This document shows, piece by piece, positions 55,261 to 64,000 of a DNA stretch of 64,000 nt. Source of the DNA: Stomoxys calcitrans (Eukaryota; Arthropoda; Insecta; Diptera; Muscidae); NCBI RefSeq assembly GCF_963082655.1, contig NC_081552.1, forward strand, positions 58,136,561 through 58,200,560, given 5' to 3'. The translations under genes and the position numbers were made by a program. The stretch's first letter is position 1, and each line of letters opens with the position of its first letter. The notes below the pieces were generated by a model that did no database searches, had not been told where the DNA came from, and was given only the letters and a program-made list of their open reading frames with translations.

Positions 55261-56898
55261 TTTTTATACCCTCCACCATAGGAAGGGGGGTATACTAATT
55301 TCGTCATTCTGTTTGTAACTACTCGAAATATTCATCTGAGACCCCATAAAGTATATATATTCTTGATCGTCATGAAATTGTATGTCGATCTAGCCATGTC
55401 CGTCCGTCTGTCCGTCCGTCAGTCCGTCCGTCCGTCCGTCCGTCTGTCTGTCGAAAGCACGCTAACTTCCGAAGGAGTGGAGCTAGCCGCTTGAAATTTT
55501 GCACAAACACTTCTTATTAGTGTAGGTCGGTTGGTATTGTAAATGGGCCATATCGGTCCATGTTTTGATATAGCTGCCATATAAACCGATCTTGGGTCTT
55601 GAATTCTTGAACCTCTAGAAGGCGCAAATCTTATCCGAATGGAATGAAATTTTGCACGACGTATTTTGTTATGATATCCAACAATTGTGCCAAGTATGGT
55701 TCAAATCGGTCTATAACTTGATATAGCTGCCATATAAACCGATCTTGGGTCTTGACTTCTTGAGCCTCTAGAGTACGCAATTCTTATCTGATTTGAATGA
55801 AATTTTGCACTACGTGTTTTGTTACGATATCCAACAACTGTGCCAAGTATGGTTCAAATCGGTTCATAACCTGATATAGCTGCCATATAAACCGATCTTG
55901 GGTCTTGACTTCTTGAGCCTCTAGAGTGCGCAATTCGTATCCGATTTGAATGAAATTTTGCACGACGTGTTTTGGTATGATATCCAACAATTGTGCCAAG
56001 TATGGTTTTAATCGGTCCATAACCTGATATAGCTGCCATATAAACCGATCTTGGGTCTTGACTTCTTGAACCTCTAGAAGGGGAAAATCTTATCCGATTG
56101 GAATGGAATTTTGCACTACCTATTTTGTTATGATATTCAACAATTGTGCCAAGTATGGCTCAAATCGGTTCATTATCTGATATAGCTGCTATATAAACCG
56201 ATCTGGTGTCTTGACTTCTTGAGCCTCTAGAGGGCGCAATTATCGTCCGATTTAACTAAAATTTTGCACATAGTGTTTTGGTATTACTTTCAACAACTGT
56301 GCTAAGTATGATTCAAATCGCTTCATAACCTGGTATAGCTGTCATATAAACCGCGCAATTCTCATCCGATTTGGCTGAAATTTTGCATGAGATGTTTTGT
56401 TATGACTTCCAATAACTGTGCTAAGTATGGCGTAAATCGATATGGAACCTGATATAGCTGCCATATAAACCGGTCAGGGATCTTGACTTCTTGAACCTCT
56501 AGAGGGCCCAATTCTCATCCGATTTGGCTGAAATTTTGTACAATGGCTTCTATCATGACCTTCAACATACGTGTCGAGTATGATTTGAATCGATCAATAG
56601 CTTGATACAGCTCCCATATAAACCTATCTCCCGATTTTGCTTCTTGAGCCCCTAAAAGGCGCAATTGTTATCCGAATGAACTGAAATATTACACAATGAT
56701 TTCTACAATGTCAATCAGCATTCATTTATGGTCCGAATCGGACTATAACTTGATATAGCTCCAATAGGATAACAGTTCTTATTCAATATTCTATGTTTGT
56801 CTAAAAAGAGATACCGCGCATAGAACTCGACAAATGCGATCAATGGTGGAGGGTATATAAGATTCGGCCCGGCCGAACTTAGCACTCTCTTACTTGTT
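55261..56898 (-). mobile_element. HINE-A element, complete, about 1.64 kb
   Basis: It starts TTTTTATACCCTCCACCATA. A longer GTCC run lies at about 55400-55452. About nine units follow, and it ends with ATGGTGGAGGGTATATAAG, the hairpin and TCTTACTTGTT. Its start lies only about 5 bp from the end of the preceding, oppositely oriented copy. Confidence 0.85.
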
Positions 56899-58150
56899 TG
56901 TTTGTATATTTGTGTGTTCTTTGTAGACTCAGAAACGGCTGAACCGATTTTCTTGAAATTTTCACAGATGGTGCACAATGACCCAGTGGTGAAAATAGGG
57001 TACTACATTTTTGATATCTGAAGGGGGTCGGACCCTCCCCCTTACCCTAAATTTCAGAAACGCCAGATCTCGGAGATGGGTGGTGCGATTTAAACGAAAT
57101 TTTGTGTGCTCTCATATAGTACCCTAAAAATAAAAAATTGGTATCAAAATTTCGGATGGGGTACCTAGGGGGGCCGCCCACCCTAAAACCTACCAAACAT
57201 ATATTTAGACCAATCAAGACAATATGGGACTCCAATGAAAGGTATTTGCGAGTAGAAAACGAATCCGATATCCAAATGTGGGACCACGTTTCTGGGGGTC
57301 CACCCCAAGCCCCAAAACACCCCCAAATCAGGGATATTTACCGACCATGGCAATATGGGACTCAAATGAAGGGTATTTGCGAGTAGAACACGAATCTGAT
57401 ATCCAAATACCACGTTTCTGCGGTCCACCCTTTTCCCAAAACACCCCAAAACAGGACTTATTTACTGACCATGGGAATATGGGGCTTAAGTAAAAGGCAT
57501 TTGAATGTATAATACGAATCTAATATTCAAATATGCGATCAAATGTTTGGGGGACCGCCTCTCACCAAAAACTTCCCCCAAAGGGTACAAATTTACGACC
57601 ATTGCAATATGGGGCTCAAATGAAAGGTCTTTGGAAGTAAAGAACGAATTTGATATCAATATTCGGGAAATGTGTCTATGGGGCCACCCCACCCCCACAA
57701 CACAAACCATTGAAGTATTTTCTGTCTATTGCAATATGAGGCTCAAATAAGAGGGCTTTTAAAGTGGAACACGAATCCGATATATATTTTCAAGGCCAAC
57801 TCACTGAGTGGCCGCCCATCCCCCAAAAAACCCCCAAGCCGGTCATGTTTGCCGACTATGGAAATATGGGGCTCAAATTAAAGTTATGTGGGAGTAGACC
57901 ACGTATTTGATATCAACATTAGGAGCCAACTGTCTAGCGGACGTCCCACCACCGTAACAACCCCCAAATAGGACGTATTTGCTCACCAAAATATTTTGGG
58001 TCTTAAAGAGAGTGGAACCATATATTTATAGTTTTTAGGGCCAATACACCGAACCGGACATATTTGCTGGCTTTCGCAATAAGGTGTTTAAATGAGATTA
58101 CGAATTTGATATCCAATGGCAATGGCAATATGGAGTTCAAATAAATTATA

Positions 58151-59086
58151 TTGGGTTGCCTAAAAAGTAATTGCTGATTTTCATATAGTCGGCGTTGACA
58201 AATTTTAAGCATTAATCGAATTGGATCGTCATGTTACTGAGCGTGAGATAGGAGAGAAGTTAAATATACCAAAATCAACCGTTCATTATCACATAAAAAG
58301 TCTTCGACTGGTGAAAAAGCTTGATATTTGGGTACCACACGTATTGAAAGAAATTCATTTAACAAACCGAATCAACGTTTGTGATATGCACCTTAAACGC
58401 AATGAATTCAATCCGTTTTTAAAACGAATCATAACTGGAGATGAAAAATGGATTGTTTACAACAACGTTAGTCGAAAACGATCATGGTCCAAGCATGGTG
58501 AACCAGCTCAAACCACTTCAAAGGCCGATATCCACCAAAAGAAGGTTATGCTGTCTGTTTGGTGGGATTGGAAGGGTGTGGTATATTTTGAGCTGCTTCC
58601 AAGGAACCAAACGATTAATTCGGATGTTTACTGTCAACAATTGGACAAATTGAATACAGCCATCAAGGAGAAGAGACCAGAATTGGTCAATCGTAAAGGT
58701 GTCATATTCCACCAGGACAACGCTAGACCGCACACATCTTTGGTCACTCGCCAAAAACTGAGTGAGCTTGGCTGGGAACTTTTGATGCATCCACCATATA
58801 GCCCTGACCTTGCACCATCAGACCACCATTTATTTCGATCTTTGCAAAACTCCTTAAATGGTAAAACTTTCGGCAATGATGAGGCTATAAAATCGCACTT
58901 GGTTCAGTTTTTTGCAGATAAAGGCCAGAAGTTCTATGAGCGTGGAATACTAAATATGCCAGGAAGATGGCATAAGGTTATCGAACAAAATGGCAATTAA
59001 ATATTTGATTAAAGTTCATTCTCAGTTTTATTAAAAATGCATTTACTTTCTTTTAAAAAATCCGCAATTACTTTCTTGGCAACCAT
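58151..59086 (+). mobile_element. mariner element 2 (about 936 bp, internally deleted)
   Basis: TTGGGTTGCCTAAAAAGTAA at the left, in a TA target (58149-58150). At the right GCAATTACTTTCTTGGCAACCA is a decayed inverse copy followed by TA. The transposase remnant keeps more of the N-terminus than element 1, so the two derive from different deletions of the same parent. Confidence 0.85.
58209..59000 (+). pseudogene. mariner transposase, missing N-terminal helix-turn-helix and last residues
   Basis: The frame is open from ALIELDRHVTEREIGE (second helix-turn-helix, IPKSTVHYHIKSL) through WVPHVLKEI to a stop after EQNGN. The triad is TGDEKW, FHQDNAR and PYSPDLAPSD with D34D spacing, and DNARPH matches the mariner norm better than DNASTH in element 1. 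About 70-80 N-terminal residues are deleted, so no start codon remains. A TAT-to-TAA change removes the last four residues (YIFD) found in element 1. Confidence 0.85.
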
Positions 59087-59932
59087 ATATAGTTATATGA
59101 GAATAGAGCACGTTGCTGATATATTTTCCGGGCTTAGTGTTTGGGACCACCCCAATCTCCAAAACAACCCTCAATCGGGCATATTTAACGACCATATCAA
59201 TGTGGAGCTTAAGTGAAAGGTATTGGGGGGTAGAGCAAGAATTGATACTCATTTTCGGGACCAATTTTCTGGGGGTCTACCTCTTTCCCACAAACAGCAA
59301 TTTTTTAGTGACCATCACAATATGGGGCTCAAATAAAGGTTTTTGGGAGTAGAATACGAGTTTGATATCCAAATGTAGGACCATTGTATTTAGGGCATCA
59401 CCCCTTTCCCAAAACACCCCTAAAGGAAACAATGTTTCGACCATGCCAATATGTGGCTCAAATGAAAGGTACTTGAGATAAGAAAACGAATTTGAAAACA
59501 TATTTTGGGGCCATGTGTTTGGGGGACGCTTCATCCTGTAAACTCCTCTTAAGCCAATGGCAATATGGGGTTTAAATAAATGGTATTTGAGAGAAGAGCA
59601 CGATGCTGATATTTTTCCGGGCCAAGTATCTGGGGGTACTACCTCTCCCCCGAAAACACCACTAAATCAGACATCATGAGAATACCGGGCTGAAAGTATG
59701 AAGTATTTTAAGAATGGAGTACATCGTACATCCAAACTTAAATTCGTAGACCAATAAAGTTCATGTGGGATTCAGATAAAGGCACTTATATTGTTAAACT
59801 GTTAGTCAAGTTAGCATGGTATTTCACTGAAAGATCTTTAATTGTCCAAAATAAATATTCCAAAGAAACTTTTGTTCCATATAAAGTAAAAGAATGCGCA
59901 GCGGAGCGGGCCCGGGTCAGCTAGTTTAGTTT

Positions 59933-61567
59933 AAAGTTAGCTCTTACGATACGTTCTATTTAATTTCTTCATACGTCGTACCTCTGCTACAAAAGCGATG
60001 AAAATTTGTTCGCATTCTATTTTTGGCAGCAAGTCATATATGTTGATGTTGCTTAAATGTTGGCCCAGCTGTAGCCCAAATGATTGATGGCCATGAATGG
60101 GTGGATAAATGTTTGCTAAAGGTTTTGTCAAAACAAAGAAATGATAAAAAAATAAATATTTGCCAAAAGAACATCATGTCTAAAAAGCGACCTTAAAAAT
60201 CATGGCATTTCAACTACAAAAGCCATTAATAACTTTTTTTGCTTTGCTGCTCTGAGAGCCCACAAAGTTTTCAAGAGCCCGACAACTAAATTCATTTATA
60301 AGAGTTCTTTAACAAAAAGCAAAAAAGAATAGTTAAAGATGACTTTAAATTTTTAAAATATTTTTACAAATTAAATTTTCACTGTGGCTATGGATGAGTA
60401 GACAGGGGGGATATGTTACTAACTCTTCTCTCCTCTTGTAGCCTTTTTTTATATATCACCATTGCCGTTGTTAACCCATATTTAAACCTCGAATTGAGAC
60501 CCACATAGGCCGCACAACAAACATTGTAGCATTTCCTGCGAAAAAGAATACATCCCCTTCCCACACATATGTACCCTTAACCAAAGTGAGGGCCCTTTGT
60601 TTGGCTTAATGTGATTGGCGTAGTAGGTGGTGTCTAAACTTTCAACTTAACTTATTCCCTGGCCTTTGGCGCTTCATAGTGTAAAGAAGGAAGACCAAAA
60701 GGATGACTTTTGCGCAAATATGGTAACCGTTATAAAAACGTGAATCCCTTTTGGTATGAAACACAGACATCTACGTATAATCCTCAACGCACTCCAAAAC
60801 GGTTCATATTCCGTAAGGATGTGTGTGTTCGTCCGTTGCGTTTAAGCATGTGTGCAAGTTTTTCTAAGTGTGTAGTTCTTGTGTTGTTGTGGGGCTACTG
60901 TTAATGTACCCATAAGGATACGCTTGTTACTAAAAACTGTCGAACGCAAAGGCACATAGAGCTGCATGTTTTAGTGTTGGTAAATTACTACTATTACTGC
61001 CTCGAAACATACTCGTACACAGTGAATGCTTCTCTGAATACTTTGCAAGATTTTTTGTTGTCACTTTATTGTTTATTATGTATGAATACTGAGAATATTT
61101 TCGTATTCTCTTCACAGCTTTGTGGTGCACAGTGGGAGAAAGGATTTTATGAATAGAATTGACTTAAACCTATTTAAGGAAAGAACGTTTTGAACGGGAA
61201 GAAGGACCAAATAAAGTTTTAGCTCAATAATTAACAGTTTTCTTCTCAAAGGCGCATCTTTCAAGGCGTGAAGATCTCTGGTTCAAATGGAGATGAATTA
61301 TTCCTAACTTCAAACATTTAATGTCTTGCTTTTCAAAGGCCGTGATTACAATTGACGAAGGCTCGGACAAAATAGGGATGCTCAAGTTACAAAAACATAT
61401 TTTGTAGGGTCACAAATGAATATTTCGATGTATTGTATTGCGTACGATGTATCTCTTCGTACGATGCAAATGCAATTTTGTCCACGAACATTCCATTAAG
61501 GGAATGAACTTCCCACATTTCTATAAGTGCTGTACGATAAACATTAAGCTCTATGATAAGCGACTTC
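59933..61567. other. Mostly single-copy-looking DNA, no gene supported
   Basis: Contains TCTTCTCTCCTCTTGTAGCC (about 60423), which resembles a polypyrimidine tract with AG but has no coding sequence after it. Around 61380-61440 there is a decayed HINE core (TTTTGTAGGGTCACAAATGA, ATATTTCGATGTATTG). I saw no RNA gene. It could be host intergenic or intronic sequence. Confidence 0.4.
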
Positions 61568-62399
61568 ATTTTTATACACTCCACCATAGGATGGGGGTAT
61601 ACTAATTCCGTCATTCTGTTCGTAACACCTCGAAATGTGCGTCTGAGACCCCATAAAGTATATATATCCTTGATCGTCATGTCATTTTAAGTCGATCTAG
61701 CCATGTCCGTCCGCCCGTCCGTCTGTCGAAGGCACACTAACTTTCGAATGAGTAAACCTAGCCGCTTGGTTGGGATTATAAATGGGCCAAATCTGTCCAT
61801 GTTTTGATATAGCTGTCATATTAACCGATCTTGGGTCTTGACTTCTTGAGTCTCTAGAGGGTGCAATTCTCGATTTGACTGAAATTTTGCATGAGGTGCT
61901 TTGTTATTACTTTCAACAACTGTGCTAAGTATGGCGCAAATCGGTACATAACCTGATATAGCTGCCATATAAACCTATCTGGGATTTAGACTTCTTGACC
62001 CTCTAGAGGGCGCAATTATCATCCGATTTGTCAGAAATTTTGTACAACGACTTCTCTCATGACCTTCAACGTACGCGTCTAATAGGGCCTGAATCGATCT
62101 ATAGCTTGATTCAGCTCCCATATATACCTATCTCCCGATTTTGCTTCTAGAGCCCCTACAAGGCGCAATTTATATCCGAATGAACTGAAATATTACACAA
62201 TGACTTCTAGAATGTTTAGAATTTATTTATAGTCCGAATCGGACTATACCTTGATATAGCTCCAATAGGACAACAGTTCTTATTCAATATTCTTTGTTTG
62301 CCTAAAAAGAGATACTGTGCATAGAACTCGACAAATGCGATCCATGATGGAGGGTATATAAGATTCGGCCCGGCCGAACTTATCACGCTCTTACTTGTT
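61568..62399 (-). mobile_element. HINE-A element, complete, short
   Basis: It starts TTTTTATACACTCCACCATA, has a short GTCC run (61707-61728), about four units, ATGATGGAGGGTATATAAG, the hairpin TTCGGCCCGGCCGAA and CTCTTACTTGTT. Point changes in the core and a deletion near 61770 suggest an older copy. Confidence 0.8.
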
Positions 62400-63329
62400 A
62401 TAGTTGTGTTCGGACGTTTTGTAGCAGAACGACACTTCTGTGAGCCGAAGTTTTAATGGTTATGGGTATAAGACACCCAGTTCGGTCGGCAAGCACTGTC
62501 CGATACAACCATGTCTCATCTACTAAAATATAATTTCAACCATGACCACATTACTGTTCAATATGCTAATTTGGTATTAAATACGCTTTCAAGTTGATAT
62601 ATGTGGTCGTACTCAATTTTCTGTTTCTGTGGCAGATATAAATAGTAAGAAGAGGCTAAGAAAAAATTCAAAACACCCAACAGATAAGTTCGTGTTATAG
62701 TCCAGTAGCACATTGTCTTCTACTGAAACCTCGACTGTTGAGTCGAATTTTCATAAGGCTCCATTAGCCGACGGACGACTGCTTATCAGAGGTTTCTGGC
62801 GAAAACACCAGACTGGCGTTTTGAGATAAAGACTGGTCAAAACAAGGGCCCCTCGATGTGGTAGAATATTAAAAGCCGCCTTGTTCTTAAATTTATTGAG
62901 AGGATTGGTGGGATTGATCCCAAGACTCTCGCCAATTAGAAGAGAGACTCCTCCCTCCCGGGGAATATTAGCTGACCATGCTACGCTAGACGCCCACGGT
63001 ACAGCTGTCATCCAAAAGACTGAGATCATTTAGCGATCCCATCCCAAACAGAACTAAGGCAAACAACAATCATATAAAACCCAGACCCTTTGCCGCTAAA
63101 GGCATCAGTCATGGCTGTTGTCTTCAAATGAAAAGAAGAAGCCTACATACCTAGGAATACAGGGTAGATTACGCGAAGTGCTACCAAGTTCCCACTATAT
63201 CTGTCAAACTAGAAATAACAGAAATAACTAGAAATACATGATGTTTGTTTTACTGACATCTCATTACATTGTTTACAAGCCACCAAAAGCTTTTGTTACT
63301 GAGTTTATTTAAAAAGATAGCTCTTCATG
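62400..63329. other. Unassigned DNA without a supported gene
   Basis: A 92-codon open frame exists on the minus strand (62751-63029, with IPREGGVSLLIGESLGINPT), but no domain, signal or partner frame was recognised. No repeat termini found. Whether this is host or an old element is open. Confidence 0.35.
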
Positions 63330-63359
63330 ATAAAGTTCAAGAGTAATATTGTGATTGGT

Positions 63360-64000
63360 TTATAGTTGCCTTTTGTTGACGAACTCAAACAACTCAAAAT
63401 GAACAAAATGTTTGTGTATCGCACCATCAATTGTTCAAATGATACTGATAGCGTTGCCAAACGCCATGACGGCGGTCCAAAAGAATCTGCAACAAAATCT
63501 GAAATGGCTTGGAGAGCGAAGGTTGTAATTAAACGAAATCCACGACGTAGAGGCAATCAAATTGCTAAAGATCTGAAATATTCCGCCAAAGGATGCAACA
63601 TATAATGAAAAACTAGCTCAAAGTAAAGCTTTTTAAGTGCCGAAATGCACATGACCTTACTACAAAGTAAAAACAAAAAATAGAATCGAAAAGGCGAAGG
63701 TGTAGCTGTCCATATACGAACGTGGTGAATTTTCAAGCATCTTCTTCTCTGACGAGAAAAACTTTCCAATCGATCAGTTCTCAAATGAATAAATCATAAA
63801 TCATGTTTACTTAACTTAATGCGCATAGAAGTATTTAAGACTACGAACGGGCACCCGAAGCAATTTTTGATATGGGCAGCTGTGACGGCCAATGGCTGCT
63901 ATCCATTAGTTATTACTAGGCAGACATTTTGCGAGATGCTTTGCAGAAGTGGACACGCAAACATTTCGGAAGTACTCGCAAGCCTCGGGTAAACAAAGAA
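63360..64000 (+). pseudogene. Tc1/mariner-superfamily transposase relic (maT-like), runs off window
   Basis: It opens with a helix-turn-helix-like segment (63366-63605: WRAKVVIKRNPRRRGNQIAK, DLKYS). A frame change is followed by KCRNAHDLT, then IFFSDEKNFPIDQ, the first catalytic Asp region, then a stop and GHPKQFLIWAAVTANGCYPL. The order RNPRR...FSDEK...VTANG is that of IS630-Tc1-mariner transposases of the maT-like kind. At least two stops and two frameshifts make it inactive. The third catalytic region and 3' end lie outside the window. Confidence 0.65.

Larger units (their letters stand above)
56899..59932 (+). repeat. Family D element, near complete, with nested mariner
   Basis: It begins with GACTCAGAAACGGCTGAACC and TTTTCACAGATGG, then CCAGATCTCGGAGATGGGTG. 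About fifteen degenerate units have CAATATGGGGCTCAAATGAA and GGGGTCCACCCC-like runs. It ends TTTTGTTCCATATAAAGTAA and the GC-rich hairpin GCGGAGCGGGCCCGGGTC. A mariner at 58151-59086 interrupts it. Gross length without mariner is about 2.1 kb. Confidence 0.65.

Noticed and set aside
60423..60445. Splice acceptor-like pyrimidine tract with AG
   Set aside because: No open coding sequence follows and no matching donor or upstream exon was found.
62751..63029. 92-codon minus-strand ORF as a host gene
   Set aside because: No recognised domain, no exon signals and no neighbouring coding frame.

Overview
ORGANISM AND OVERALL CHARACTER. This window is eukaryotic nuclear DNA that is A+T-rich and almost entirely transposon-derived. 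No host protein-coding gene could be supported. INE-1/mini-me-like elements (a conserved core between (TA)n and (GTCY)n microsatellites), mariner elements, a tRNA-derived SINE and insect-type non-LTR retrotransposons point to a higher dipteran, most likely a calyptrate muscoid fly of the Stomoxys/Haematobia/Musca type. The species is inference; no marker gene is present.

BUILDING BLOCKS. (1) Non-autonomous Helentron-like elements, here called HINE-A, HINE-A2 and HINE-B. One terminus has the subterminal inverted repeat TATACCC(T/A)CCACC, then a (TA)n/core/(GTCY)n block, then tandem units of about 150-153 bp. The other terminus has the inverted copy of the subterminal repeat, a GC-rich hairpin (TTCGGCCCGGCCGAA) and CTTTTACTTGTT. 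(2) Related tandem families C (hairpin AGTCGGCTTCGCCCGACT) and F. (3) Family D, with units built around CAATATGGG(G/A)CTC. (4) Family E, with GGTACC-rich units in a large inverted, foldback-like arrangement. (5) LINEs: a full-length two-ORF element (5013-9831), a full-length I-clade element (44023-49359), an I-clade relic (15746-17105), an RTE-type relic on the minus strand (17110-19950) and a 5'-truncated LINE relic split by the I-clade element. (6) Tc1/mariner DNA transposons: two internally deleted mariners with D,D34D transposase remnants, one 235-bp deletion derivative, one 232-bp MITE, and three older transposase relics. (7) Two copies of a tRNA-derived SINE.

LAYOUT. 1-5 kb: HINE-A and HINE-B, each inserted in the other, a 144-bp (TA)72 tract and a D array. 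5.0-9.8 kb: intact LINE with a 13-bp target duplication; its ORF1 ends in a perfect A AAA AAC slippery heptamer that leads in the -1 frame into an ORF2 without its own ATG. 9.8-15.6 kb: D fragment, unique DNA and paired HINEs. 15.7-20 kb: two LINE relics and a SINE. 20-25.1 kb: family F, a mariner relic, 1.2 kb of unique DNA, HINE-A2 with nested HINE-B and MITE. 25.4-31.4 kb: mariner MITE, family C in both orientations with SINE, D, transposase relic, mariner. 31.4-39.6 kb: HINE-A2, C, D, B and a head-to-head HINE-A pair. 39.7-50.8 kb: foldback family E carrying a HINE-A and a LINE relic that is itself split by the I-clade LINE. 50.8-59.9 kb: family C, alternating HINE-A copies, a long D element with nested mariner. 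60-64 kb: mostly unique DNA, one HINE-A and a Tc1/mariner-superfamily relic running off the end.

HOW IT WORKS TOGETHER. The genes serve only mobile elements. The two intact LINEs could supply reverse transcriptase/endonuclease in trans. The HINEs need an autonomous Helentron (Rep/helicase) and the deleted mariners need a full-length transposase; neither is in the window. Target duplications and nesting order give a relative chronology.
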